Shown here piece after piece: positions 1 through 8,537 of a stretch of DNA of 64,000 nt. The notes below the pieces were generated by a model. The model was not told the origin of the DNA, did not search any database, and saw only the letters and a program-made list of their open reading frames with translations. A program made the position numbers and the translations under genes. How positions within the stretch are numbered: the first letter of the stretch is position 1; every line of letters begins with the position of its first letter. Source of the DNA: Saccharothrix sp. (GTDB lineage: Bacteria; Actinomycetota; Actinomycetes; Mycobacteriales; Pseudonocardiaceae); contig NZ_JAPSLK010000001.1 of the NCBI RefSeq assembly GCF_031180885.1, forward strand, positions 785,158 to 849,157, given 5' to 3'.

Positions 1-1404
1 GTCATGGTCAACGGCGCGCTCTACGTGACCTCGGCGATCCTGGTCGCGGTGCGCATCCCGGAGCTGTCCGGCCGGATCGCCCGGGTCAAGCCGGTCAAGG
101 GCGAGCGCGAGGGCTTCTTCGCGATGCTGCGCGACGGGCTCCACTTCGCCGGCCGCACCCCGCTGGTCCGCGGCCTGGTCATCGGCATGATCGGCGCGTT
201 CGCGGCGGCCGGCGCGGTGATCGGCACGGCCAAGCTCTACGCCAACTCGCTGCTCGGCGGCGACTCGACGTTCGGCCTGCTGTTCGTGGCGGTGTTCGCC
301 GGTCTCGCGGTCGGCATGGCGGTCGCGCCCCGCGCCGCCCGCAGGCTCACCTACGACCGGCTGTTCGGCGTCACCATCGTGCTGGCCGGCGCGAGCCTGC
401 TCATCGTCGCCATCGCGCCGCACCTGTGGGTCGCGCTGATCGCGGTAGCCCTGGTCGGCGGCTGCGCCGGCATGGCGTTCCTGACCGGTCTGACGATCGT
501 CGGCTCGAAGGTCGAGGACGCCATGCGCGGCCGGACCGTCGCGCTGATCCAGTCCCTGCTCAAGGTCGTGCTGTTCGTGGCCTCCGGCGCCGCGCCGCTC
601 GTGGTCAGCCTGATCCAGCGGCGCACGGTGACCGTGTTCGGGCACCCCATGCAGGTCGACGCCACCCGCCCGGTGCTGTTCGGCGCGGCGCTCATCGCGA
701 TCCTGCTCGGGCTCATCGCCTACCGGCAGATGGACGACCGGCGCGCCGAGCCGATCCTGTCCGACCTGATCGCGGCGTTGCGTGGCCGGCGCCGGCGGAC
801 CGGTGGGCTGCTCATCGCGGTCGAGGGCGAGCGCCGGGCCGACACCGCCACCCAGGCCAGGCTGCTCGCGGACGCGCTGCGCGCCGAGGGCCGGGAGGTG
901 CTGCTCGCCTCCGACCCGGACCTGGACGAGCAGCGGCTGCGCAACCTGCTGTCCACCGCCGACCTCGCCGGGGTCCGGGCACACGCCCTGGTCGCCGCGG
1001 CCGTGCGCGCCGACGTCGTGGAACGCGAGGTGCGGCCCGCGCTCGACGAGGGCGCGGTGGTGGTGATGGAGCGGTACGTGGACAGCCCGCTCGCGCACTT
1101 CAGCGCGGTCGGCAGCGTCGAGCCCAGCGAACTGGAGGGCCTGGTCGACTGGGCCACCGGGCGGCTGCGGCCGGACGTGACCGTGCTGCTGGACCGGACC
1201 CCGACCGCGCCGCCGGAGAAGGGCCTGGTGGAGGACCACTGGCGGGTGCAGCGGCTGCTGACCGAGATGGCGTCGGCCGACCCCGAGCGGTACGTGGTGG
1301 TGGACGCCGACGGTTCCGCGGAGGAGGTGGCCGCCCGCGTGCGCGCCGTCGTGGTGCCGCTGGTGACCCGGTCGTCCGCGCGGCCGGTGGTCGAGTCGTC
1401 GTGA
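1..1404 (+). CDS. MFS transporter / thymidylate kinase-like fusion, 5' end outside window
   Basis: The frame is open to base 1, so the N-terminus lies outside the window. Roughly the first 240 visible residues are hydrophobic, with about six membrane segments, and look like the C-terminal half of a major facilitator transporter. A second domain starts near base 800 and follows the thymidylate kinase plan, including MERYVDSPLAHF, which corresponds to the DRY-x-DS motif of Tmk. The P-loop is degenerate: Tmk has EGIDGSGKTTQ where this protein has EGERRADTATQ, so the glycines and the catalytic lysine are missing. The gene lies 22 bp before holB, a common tmk-holB neighbourhood in actinobacteria. 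Fused MFS-Tmk proteins are known in this phylum. I infer that the kinase half is inactive here. What the transporter half moves is unknown. Confidence 0.8.
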   Translation, partial: VMVNGALYVTSAILVAVRIPELSGRIARVKPVKGEREGFFAMLRDGLHFAGRTPLVRGLVIGMIGAFAAAGAVIGTAKLYANSLLGGDSTFGLLFVAVFAGLAVGMAVAPRAARRLTYDRLFGVTIVLAGASLLIVAIAPHLWVALIAVALVGGCAGMAFLTGLTIVGSKVEDAMRGRTVALIQSLLKVVLFVASGAAPLVVSLIQRRTVTVFGHPMQVDATRPVLFGAALIAILLGLIAYRQMDDRRAEPILSDLIAALRGRRRRTGGLLIAVEGERRADTATQARLLADALRAEGREVLLASDPDLDEQRLRNLLSTADLAGVRAHALVAAAVRADVVEREVRPALDEGAVVVMERYVDSPLAHFSAVGSVEPSELEGLVDWATGRLRPDVTVLLDRTPTAPPEKGLVEDHWRVQRLLTEMASADPERYVVVDADGSAEEVAARVRAVVVPLVTRSSARPVVESS

Positions 1405-1426
1405 CGGCTGGGTAGGTTTTCTCCTC

Positions 1427-2623
1427 GTGAAGGGTGTGTGGAGCGAGGTCGTCGGCCAGCCCGACGCGGTCGCCGTCCTGAGCGCCGCCGCGGAGGCCGC
1501 CGCGTCCATCGTCGCCGGTGGCACGCCCGCGCCCGGCGCCATGACCCACGCCTGGCTGTTCACCGGCCCGCCCGGCTCGGGCCGCTCGGTGACGGCCCGC
1601 GCGTTCGCCGCCGCCCTTCAGTGCACCGTGGTCGGTGACCGGCCGGGGTGCGGCGAGTGCCCCGGTTGCCACACGACCCTGGCGGGCACGCACGCCGACG
1701 TCCGCGTGGTCGCGCCCGAGGGGTTGTCGATCTCCGTGGCCGAGATGCGGTCGCTGGTCCAGGTGTCGGCGCGGCGGCCGACGTCCGGGCGGTGGCAGGT
1801 GGTGATCATCGCCGACGCGGACCGGTTGACCGAGGGTGCGGCGAACGCGCTGCTCAAGGCGGTGGAGGAGCCGCCAGACCGGACCGTGTTCCTCCTGTGC
1901 GCGCCGTCCGACCACCCCGACGACGTGTCGGTGACCATCCGGTCGCGGTGCCGCATCGTGCCGTTGGGGACGCCCCGGTTGGACGCGATCGCCGAGGCGT
2001 TGCGCGAGGAGGGGGTGCCGGCGGACCGGGCTTCGTGGGCGGCGTCGGTGTCCGGCGGTCACGTCGACCGGGCGCGGCGGCTGGCTTCGGACGAGGCGGT
2101 GCGGGCGCGGCGCGAGTCGGTGCTACGGATACCCCTGGGGCTGAAGCGGCCGGCGGACATCTTCACCTGCGCGGACAGCCTGGTGCAGGCGGCCGAGGCG
2201 GACGCGTTGACCGCGAACGAGGCGCGCGACGAGGCCGAGCGGCAGGCGCTGGAGACCGCGATGGGCGCGGGCGGCACCGGCAAGGGCACGGCCGCGGCGA
2301 CCCGGGGCGCCAAGGGTGCGTTGAAGGACTTGGAGAAGCGCCAGAAGTCCCGTGCGACCCGGACCCAGCGCGACTCGCTGGACCAGGCATTGGTGGACCT
2401 GGCCGGGTTCTACCGGGACGTGCTCGTGACGGCGACCGGCGCGCAGGCGGTGCTGAACCACCCGGACCGGGCCGAGGACGCGCGCGAGGCCGCCCGGATG
2501 TGGTCCCGCGAGTCGACCCTGCGCCGGTTGGAGGCCGTGCTGGCGTGCCGGGAGGCGCTGGAGCTGAACGTGAAGCCCCGCATCGCCGTGGAAGCCATGC
2601 TCACCACCCTCCACCGCGGCTGA
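1427..2623 (+). CDS. holB: DNA polymerase III subunit delta' (clamp loader)
   Basis: This is a clamp-loader subunit that helps load the sliding clamp onto DNA during replication. The 398-residue protein opens with an AAA+ domain. The P-loop region reads TGPPGSGRS (about residues 46-54), with arginine in place of the P-loop lysine; delta' subunits generally do not hydrolyse ATP, so this is not alarming. A four-cysteine zinc module follows (C-x8-C-x2-C-x2-C around residues 65-80), and ALLKAVEEPP (about residue 143) is the family's sensor-region signature. GTG is chosen as start because the domain begins directly after it, with the typical WSEVVGQ opening. It follows the Tmk-like gene by 22 bp and is probably cotranscribed with it. 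Confidence 0.92.
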   Translation: MKGVWSEVVGQPDAVAVLSAAAEAAASIVAGGTPAPGAMTHAWLFTGPPGSGRSVTARAFAAALQCTVVGDRPGCGECPGCHTTLAGTHADVRVVAPEGLSISVAEMRSLVQVSARRPTSGRWQVVIIADADRLTEGAANALLKAVEEPPDRTVFLLCAPSDHPDDVSVTIRSRCRIVPLGTPRLDAIAEALREEGVPADRASWAASVSGGHVDRARRLASDEAVRARRESVLRIPLGLKRPADIFTCADSLVQAAEADALTANEARDEAERQALETAMGAGGTGKGTAAATRGAKGALKDLEKRQKSRATRTQRDSLDQALVDLAGFYRDVLVTATGAQAVLNHPDRAEDAREAARMWSRESTLRRLEAVLACREALELNVKPRIAVEAMLTTLHRG

Positions 2624-2764
2624 CCAGCGGGTTCCTGGTTTCCCGGTACGCCGCCACGACCGGGATCCGCGGTCGGCCTTCCGCACCGCCACCGTCCGCT
2701 GCCACGATCGGGGACACTCGTCGTTTCGCCGCCGCGACGGGCCTCGACTCGCACTCGACGCCCG

Positions 2765-3220
2765 ATGGATGGTGCCGTGAAACTGACCCGCCGAACCCTG
2801 CTCACTTCGACCCCCGCGCTAGCCGCCGCCCCCGCTCTGGCAACTCCCGCCGCCGCCGACCTCGCGCCCGCCTCGGCCAACCCTGCCGACCCCGCCGCCC
2901 CTTCCACCGACTCCGCGCAAGATCCGCTCACCCGGTTCCGCGCCGCCCTCGACTACGCCGTGGCGAAACTCCGCTCCGTCGCCCCGCGCGTGACGTCGTT
3001 CCCCGAGGAGACCAAGTTCGAGCGCTGGACCTACGTCGACGACGGCGGCTGGGTCGGCGGCTTCTGGCCGGGCCTGCTGTGGCTGGCCCACGTGGACACC
3101 GGCGACCCGCTGTTCCGCGACCTCGCGATCGCGTCCGCCGAAAAACTGGCCCCCCGCAAGGACAATCCCCGCGACCACGACCTCGGCTTCCTGTTGGTCG
3201 GGCGGGCCATCGGGCTCTGA
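2765..3220 (+). pseudogene. Truncated family-88-type glycoside hydrolase remnant
   Basis: The 151-residue product starts with a Tat-like leader (KLTRRTLLTSTPALAAAPA). It continues into what looks like the N-terminal part of an unsaturated glucuronyl/chondroitin-disaccharide hydrolase: GGWVGGFWPGLLWLA and RDHDLGFLLVGRAIGL are characteristic of that fold. Full-length members run to about 370-400 residues, whereas this one stops right after the HDLGFL region. About 250 residues, including the rest of the active site, are missing. No continuation is visible in other frames before the neighbouring gene. An alternative start is the GTG at 2777, which places the twin arginines closer to the N-terminus. 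A leader with no catalytic body is best read as a deletion remnant. Confidence 0.6.
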
Positions 3221-3248
3221 GACCGCCGCGCCGGGACCCGCCGGTCCG

Positions 3249-3300
3249 AACCCGCAGCCGGAATCCGCCGGCCCCAACCCGCAGCCGGAATCCGCCGGCC
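3249..3300. repeat. Two-copy 27-bp tandem repeat after the hydrolase remnant
   Basis: A 25-bp unit beginning AACCCGCAGCCGG occurs twice with a 2-bp linker, at 3249-3273 and 3276-3300. It lies immediately downstream of the premature stop of the glycoside hydrolase remnant, so repeat-mediated deletion is a plausible, unproven, origin of the truncation. Confidence 0.8.
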
Positions 3301-3326
3301 GCAGCCGCCCGCCCCTCCCCTTCCTT

Positions 3327-4946
3327 TTACGGGACGCGGGAGTCGTCGGTTGGTTCCGGATCCGGCATGTCACTCGATGGGGTGGCGTGCCGGAGGCGGG
3401 GGCGGACCGGCGGGATCGCCGCCACGACGATCACGCCCGCCAAGAGTAGCGCGGTTCCGGTCCAGAAGATCGGGATCGTCTTGTAAGCGGCGTTCGTGTA
3501 GGCCAGCGGCTGGCTGCCCGTGTGCTTCGGCGGCGACGGCTGGCCGCCACCACCGGGCGGGGTCCGGGCCGGTGCGCACACGACGCCGCCGTTCGGGGCG
3601 GCTGCGCGGACGATCTGCTCGCCCAGGGACACCTGTGCCAACGCCGACGGCAGGTTCGGCAGCCCGAGGGCATCGGTCGGCAACAGCTGGAGGTCGAGCA
3701 GCCGCGCAGTCGCCCCGAGCATGAACCCCTTGATCACGGGGCCGCCTTGCTGGAGCGGGCCGTCGAGGACCATCGACTTCTCGTTGAGCTGCGCGATCTG
3801 CAGCCGCAGCACGCCGATGTCGAGCTTGCGCTCACCCAGCGCGCCGACGACCGGCAGGTTGCCCGCGACCGGCAGTCCGATCGGCACGTCGAGCTTCGGG
3901 TTGGCGGCGTCGAGGACGCCGAGTTCCTTCCCGCCCTGGGACACGCGGAGCACCGGAGCGGCGTAGGTGATCTTGGACGTGGCCGCGTCGCCGGTGGACA
4001 GGGCGGTCAGCGTCGGCTGGCTGACCACGTCGATGCGCACCTCCATCGGCGTGCCCGCGAGCAGCCGGACGCTCGCCGCCTGGAGGGTGGACGTCGACTT
4101 CACGGCCTTGTTCGCGCTGCCCGGCAGGTCGACCAGCTCGACGGTGGAGTGGGCGCTGAGCGTGTCGGGGAGGCTGAGCAGGGAGCCGTTCGCGCCGGTG
4201 TCGGGCGAGCCGGACAGCAGGCCGCCGAGTTGGCTGAGCGGCGCGCCGAGACCCTTGAGACCGTCGATCAGCGCCTGCTTGCCGGCCGCGTCGAGCTTGG
4301 GCGTGTCCTGGGTGAGCATGCCGGTCAGGTCGGTCGACCCGGGCAGGGTCGGGATGGCGTTGAGCACGGACAGGCTCGCGACCGACGTCTTGGCGTCGGC
4401 CAGCGGCGACACGCACGGGCCCAGCTCGTCGTGCCAGCGGGCGTGGGCGCTGCCGTTGAGGAGGCCGACCTTGAGCAGGGTGTCCAGCGGGGTCTGGGGC
4501 GGGTTGAGGCCGCCGGTGACCGGTGCGGCGTTGTCCGGGGACGCGGTCTGCACGAGCGTGCCGGGCGTCTGCGGGGCACGTCCCTGCACGGCGAACCCGA
4601 GCGGCGACGCCTGCGCGACGGCACGTTCGTAGGACAGGAACGCCTCGGTGTTGGCCTGCGCGCTGGCCAGCCCGACCCCGATCTCCGCCGCCGACTGCTT
4701 GGGCAACTGCTCGCCGAACCCCGGCAGTATCGTGTTCGTCGGCACCGAGTCCGGCGCCAACCGCACCACCGCGAGGCCCGTGCCCGCGTCCCCCACCGCG
4801 TGCGCGGTGACCGGCGGACCGGACGACACCGGCGGCTGGTTCGGGTCGCGCGGCCCGGGGACGGGGGTCGTCGTGGGCTGGGCCAACGCGGGAGCGGCGC
4901 ACAGCGCGACCAGCACGGCGGCGGCAGGCAGGGCCAACAGGCGCAT
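3327..4946 (-). CDS. Secreted, C-terminally membrane-anchored protein of unknown function
   Basis: The protein has 539 residues. It starts with a clear Sec signal peptide (MRLLALPAAAVLVALCAAPALA), continues with a Pro-rich linker and a long extracellular region rich in Leu, Gly and Thr, and ends with one membrane segment (IFWTGTALLLAGVIVVAAI) followed by a short charged tail. The start at 4946 is preferred because GGGAGG lies about 10 nt upstream; a longer version starting at 4964 would translate through that ribosome binding site. I do not recognise a catalytic motif. The architecture suggests a surface-displayed protein of the actinobacterial envelope. It lies convergent to the hydrolase remnant and divergent from tRNA-Thr. 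Confidence 0.75.
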   Translation of the reverse strand: MRLLALPAAAVLVALCAAPALAQPTTTPVPGPRDPNQPPVSSGPPVTAHAVGDAGTGLAVVRLAPDSVPTNTILPGFGEQLPKQSAAEIGVGLASAQANTEAFLSYERAVAQASPLGFAVQGRAPQTPGTLVQTASPDNAAPVTGGLNPPQTPLDTLLKVGLLNGSAHARWHDELGPCVSPLADAKTSVASLSVLNAIPTLPGSTDLTGMLTQDTPKLDAAGKQALIDGLKGLGAPLSQLGGLLSGSPDTGANGSLLSLPDTLSAHSTVELVDLPGSANKAVKSTSTLQAASVRLLAGTPMEVRIDVVSQPTLTALSTGDAATSKITYAAPVLRVSQGGKELGVLDAANPKLDVPIGLPVAGNLPVVGALGERKLDIGVLRLQIAQLNEKSMVLDGPLQQGGPVIKGFMLGATARLLDLQLLPTDALGLPNLPSALAQVSLGEQIVRAAAPNGGVVCAPARTPPGGGGQPSPPKHTGSQPLAYTNAAYKTIPIFWTGTALLLAGVIVVAAIPPVRPRLRHATPSSDMPDPEPTDDSRVP

Positions 4947-5072
4947 CTGTGCGGTACCTCCCACGACTACGGCGTCGGCTGCGGCGCACGCGTGAGCGGC
5001 GTCACGTACGGGCTAACGACCGCACCCCCTGGTGGGTGACGCTCCATGCCTGGGCTATAGTTGTCGCGTCTC

Positions 5073-5146
5073 GCCGCCTTAGCTCAGTCGGCCAGAGCGG
5101 CTCACTCGTAATGAGCAGGTCGTCGGTTCGATTCCGACAGGCGGCT
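5073..5146 (+). tRNA. tRNA-Thr (anticodon CGT)
   Basis: A full cloverleaf can be folded. The acceptor stem is GCCGCCT paired with AGGCGGC (5139-5145), with T5146 as discriminator. The anticodon stem is GCTCA/TGAGC with loop CTCGTAA, giving anticodon CGT, and the T-arm contains GGTTCGATTCC. CCA is not encoded. The 3' half from base 5105 is the integration site of the element that follows: its last 42 bases recur identically at the other end of that element, while the tRNA itself stays intact at the left junction. A TATAGT hexamer at 5055-5060 is a possible -10 element. Confidence 0.95.
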
Positions 5147-5149
5147 CGC
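5105..5149 (+). repeat. Left attachment site (attL), inside tRNA-Thr
   Basis: This 45-bp stretch runs from the anticodon loop of tRNA-Thr to three bases past its 3' end. It is identical to 16488-16532. Identity stops on both sides (A versus T before it, A versus G after it), which defines the crossover core as lying within these 45 bp. Confidence 0.95.
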
Positions 5150-5159
5150 AGGTGAGACA

Positions 5160-5215
5160 CCCCGGATGGCTCCGGGACGGCTCCTTCGTGGAGCTAGTCG
5201 TGGAGCCATCCGGGG
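5160..5215. terminator. Left-end inverted repeat, possible replacement tRNA terminator / integrase arm sites
   Basis: A perfect 14-bp inverted repeat (CCCCGGATGGCTCC at 5160-5173, GGAGCCATCCGGGG at 5202-5215) lies 13 bp after the tRNA. The 28-nt interior contains further GGCTCC and GTGGAGC copies. Two readings fit: a transcription terminator brought in by the element to close the tRNA transcript, or binding sites for integrase/excisionase. The same GGCTCCA/TGGAGCC motif recurs at the right end of the element, which favours the second. Both may be true. Confidence 0.6.
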
Positions 5216-5229
5216 TTATCGTCGTCTCC

Positions 5230-6790
5230 ATGGCGACCAAGTCGGCGGACTCACGCACCCAACGCGGCGAGATCGAGACGCTCCCCAGCGGGGCGCTGAG
5301 GGTCCGCGTGTACTCCGGTCTCGACCCCCTCACGGGCAAGCGGGTGTACCTCACCGAGACGGTCCCGGCGGGGCCCAAGGCAGTGAAGCAGGCGGAGAAG
5401 ATCCGGACCCGCTTCCTCGCCCAGGTGGACGATCGTCGCAGCACGCGCACCAAGGCGACGGTGGACCAACTCCTTGATCGGCACTTCGACGAGTTGGACG
5501 TTGAAGAGCAGACGAAAAACGATTACCGGTCCTTGGCCGCGAACCACATCCGGCCGTTGATCGGCTCCAAGCCGCTCGCCAAGGTGACCGGTGAGCTTCA
5601 AGACTCGTTTTACAGGGAACTCCGGCGTTGCCGTGACCACTGCGACGGCAAGCGGTCTAAGAAGTGCCGGACCACCCGCCCGCACGAATGCGACCACCGG
5701 TGCCGCGAGCACACGTGCAGCGGCCTAGCCGATGCGTCTATCCGCAAGATTCAGTCCATCCTCAAGGGAGCGGGCAAGCGCGCTTTCCGCTGGGAATGGG
5801 TAGGAAGCAACCCGTTCGACAAGGCGGAGGTCACAACCCGCGCCGAAGCCCAACCCTCAAGCGCCTACCCCGACGCAGGCTGCCGCGATTCTGATGGAGT
5901 CGTGGTGCGACCTCGACTGGGGAATGTTCATCTGGACCAAGACCATTGCGGGCTCCCGGCGCGGCGAGACGTGCGCCTTCCGCTGGCGAGACTTCGACCC
6001 AGATTCCAAATTGTTGCACGTAAAGCGCAACATCCGTCAGCGAGGGTCGCGGACTTGGGAGAAGGACGTCAAGACTCACCAAGAGCGCAAACTGTCGCTG
6101 GATGACATGACTGTGCAACTCCTGATCTGGTACCGCTCGTACTGCGCGGAGCGCGCCGGACGAAACGACATGTCTGATGATTCCTTTATCTTTGCGGCGG
6201 ACCCGGACGGTAAGACGTATCGAAAGCCGGACACCGTGAGCCAGCGATTCGAGCGTCTTTGTGCACGCCTTGGTTGGGATATGCATCTCCATGAGATGCG
6301 CCATTACAACATCACAGAACTGATCTCCCATGGCGTTGACCTTCGAACGGTTGCCGGTCGAGTCGGCCACAGTGGCGGCGGTGTTACGACGCTGAAGTAC
6401 TACAGCAGTTTCCGACTGGACGCGGATCAGCGCGCCGTTCAAGTCTTGGCGTCGTCCATGCCGACTCCACCGATCGATCTCGATGCAGCGAAGCCTGTGC
6501 CGCAATTGTCCGCAGTCGATCCCAACAGCCCGTACCTCAAGATTGCGGCTGACCTCCGAGGGGCGATTGCGTGTGGCGCTTGGCAGGCAGGGGATCAATT
6601 GCCGACCGTGGCCACGTTGGCGGAACGCTATGGTGTCTCTTTCGGGACGGCCCAACGCGCTGTTGCCGAACTTCGTTCCGCCGGACTGGTCGATGTCCGC
6701 CGTGGAAAGCGTGCGGTGGTAATCGACCCGACAACGACTACGGCGCAACCTCTTGCCGAAGTCGTGGGTCTGGACAGCCGAAGGAAGTAG
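5230..6790 (+). pseudogene. int: Tyrosine integrase with C-terminal GntR-type domain, frameshifted
   Basis: This is the site-specific recombinase expected to insert and excise the element. Frame one (from ATG 5230) encodes an N-terminal arm-binding region, a SAM-like core-binding domain and a Cys/His-rich insert (bases 5629-5720, with CDGKRSKKC and CDHRCREHTC). Around 5832-5840 the coding continues in the +1 frame: there the sequence reads PAPKPNPQAPTPTQAAAILM, the expected linker. The catalytic domain follows with all residues present: Arg in SRRGE, HEMRH, GRVGHS and the tyrosine in KYYSSF. After the integrase proper (about base 6520) comes a GntR-like winged helix with QLPTVATLAERYGVSFGTAQ. 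A single indel breaks the gene unless frameshifting or a sequencing error is involved. An internal ATG at 5894 could start a fragment lacking the arm and core-binding domains. Confidence 0.85.
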
Positions 6791-6847
6791 ATCACGATAC
6801 GGCGGCCACCTCTCGCCCAGCCGCGCGCATCTCGTAGGCTCGCGTGC

Positions 6848-7399
6848 GTGACCGACGAAGAACGCGGAGCGTGGAAGAAGTTCGGCGAGCGGCTGATCTA
6901 CGACAACCGGTGGGTCAAAGTAGGCCTTGCCGACGTCCAGGCACCCAACGGTGAGCGTTGGGAGTACCACGTTGTCCACCTGGCCAGAATCGCAATAGCT
7001 CTGGTCGTGAACGACCGGGACGAAGTGCTCATGCTCTGGCGCTACCGCTTCCCCACCGACCAATGGGGGTACGAACTTCTCGGTGGCATGGTTGACGACG
7101 GTGAGGATGCCGCCGCAACGGCCGCGCGAGAGGCCGCCGAAGAGAGCGGCTGGAAACCGATCGGAGAGCCAGAGCATCTGCTCAGCTTCGAACCGCTTCC
7201 CGGTCAGGTCACCGCGCAGGTCGACGTCTATTTGTGGCGTGACGCCGAGTTGATCGGCGAGCCAACCGACACCGAAGAAGCCGGCCGCGTCGAGTGGGTT
7301 CCGCTTAGCAAGGTCAATGAGTTGGCGCAGCGGCAGCAATTGTTGGGTTCGGGCACGCTCGTGTCGTTGCTCTACTACCTGAATTCACGCCGTTCGTGA
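6848..7399 (+). CDS. Nudix hydrolase, probable Pif-like transfer-immunity factor
   Basis: The 183-residue protein has a complete Nudix box, GGMVDDGEDAAATAAREAAE followed by ESGW (GX5EX7REUXEEXGU pattern, about residues 78-101), in the ADP-sugar/NDP-X hydrolase style. Nudix proteins hydrolyse nucleoside diphosphates linked to another moiety. In the model element pSAM2 the transfer-immunity factor Pif carries a Nudix motif, and this gene lies inside an AICE between integrase and regulators, so a role in blocking redundant transfer is a reasonable inference; general nucleotide sanitation is the alternative. The GTG start is 57 bp after the integrase. Its 3' end overlaps the convergent regulator by 15 bp. 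Confidence 0.85.
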   Translation: MTDEERGAWKKFGERLIYDNRWVKVGLADVQAPNGERWEYHVVHLARIAIALVVNDRDEVLMLWRYRFPTDQWGYELLGGMVDDGEDAAATAAREAAEESGWKPIGEPEHLLSFEPLPGQVTAQVDVYLWRDAELIGEPTDTEEAGRVEWVPLSKVNELAQRQQLLGSGTLVSLLYYLNSRRS

Positions 7400-8524
7400 C
7401 TTGCCCGCTGGAAACGTGAGCTGGGCGAGTCGGCGCAAGTGGCGGTCGGACCTGATCTGTTGACCAAGCCGTTTCGCTTCGCGTGCGTACGATTGTGCAG
7501 CGTCCCGTTCGCCGGCGGCGGCGTGCGCGAAAGCGAGATCGACCAACATGCCGACTCGCGCGCGGATGAATTCAGGCGGCAGGCGCGGTAGAGCGCGCGT
7601 CAGGTGATCGACTGCTTCCGGGTCGCCGAGTCGGGCGAGCGCGTTTCCGCGCCAGCGGGCGAGATGGCTGCCGCCGAGAAACACGAACGGCAAGAGCGGG
7701 TCCACCGGGTCGGCCGGTAGGAGCGCGTCCGCTTCGTCGAAGGCTTGGACGGCGTTGTCCCGCTGGCCGGCGGCGGCGTAGCCCTCTCCGTGCGCCGCAG
7801 CGAGCCACGCCCGTAGCAGCGGCGTTACAACGTCGTCCGCCAGAGCGCGAGCCCCCGCGAGCTGGTCGAGCGCGGACGCGGTCTCTCCGACGTCGATCAA
7901 CACGAACGCCTGTTCAGCCGTCGCGTGCGCCAACAGCCCCACCGATCCTGCCTCGCGAGCGGCGGCCTTCGCGCGCTGGTAGTGCTCCCACGCCTGGTTG
8001 ATCGCGTTCCGGTCGAGTGATTCCCAACCCGCCAGCGTGGATGCCTCGACGAGGACGCTCGCCAGTTCCTCACGGTGCCCTCGACCGGTGCCGTACTGGA
8101 GAAGGTTGCCCACTTGTTCGATCTGGCTGCGGAGCTGGTCGAGCAGAGTGATCCCGCCGAATCTGCGGTCGACGTGACGAGCGTGATCAACCTGTCTGCG
8201 GAAGATCTCAACGGTGGCGCTGTCTACTTGGCGCGCTGACGCGAGGCGCGAGCGGAGTTCGCTCGCCTCGTCGTCTTCCACCTCGGGCGGGAACCCTAGT
8301 TCTTCGTTCGTGCGCCCGTAGATGTCACGGAACAGCCGCCGGTAAGTGGGGCTGCTGACTGGCTCGTGTCCGTTCTCCCACCGCGACAGCTTCGTCTTGA
8401 GGCTGGCTCGCGTCATGATCGGTTCCCCGAGCATGTCCGCACGTTTGATGAGCATGGTCATCACTGCGTCGGCGGAGTAGCCGAGCAGCTTTCGGACCGC
8501 CTGAAGCTTGGTCGGAGTGGTCAA
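7385..8524 (-). CDS. XRE-type regulator with helical-repeat sensor domain (copy 1)
   Basis: The 379-residue protein begins with a lambda-repressor-like helix-turn-helix (about residues 5-75, with LKTKLSRWENGHEPVS as the recognition part). The rest is a long alpha-helical, TPR-like region with alternating Ala/Leu helices (WEHYQRAKAAAREAG, ALDQLAGARALADDV). Regulators of this build are common in streptomycetes and their elements and often bind a peptide or small ligand through the repeats; the ligand here is unknown. The start is a TTG directly after an array of GGTTA/TAACC motifs (8538-8592), suggesting autoregulation. A second, clearly related protein is encoded at 15169-16344 in the same element. 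Confidence 0.8.
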   Translation of the reverse strand: MTTPTKLQAVRKLLGYSADAVMTMLIKRADMLGEPIMTRASLKTKLSRWENGHEPVSSPTYRRLFRDIYGRTNEELGFPPEVEDDEASELRSRLASARQVDSATVEIFRRQVDHARHVDRRFGGITLLDQLRSQIEQVGNLLQYGTGRGHREELASVLVEASTLAGWESLDRNAINQAWEHYQRAKAAAREAGSVGLLAHATAEQAFVLIDVGETASALDQLAGARALADDVVTPLLRAWLAAAHGEGYAAAGQRDNAVQAFDEADALLPADPVDPLLPFVFLGGSHLARWRGNALARLGDPEAVDHLTRALPRLPPEFIRARVGMLVDLAFAHAAAGERDAAQSYAREAKRLGQQIRSDRHLRRLAQLTFPAGKSRTA

Positions 8525-8537
8525 TGCGCACCATCCG

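Noticed and set aside
5894..6790. Integrase fragment from ATG 5894 as an intact independent recombinase
   Set aside because: It would lack the arm-binding and core-binding domains. The upstream frame encodes them, so one frameshifted gene explains both parts better.
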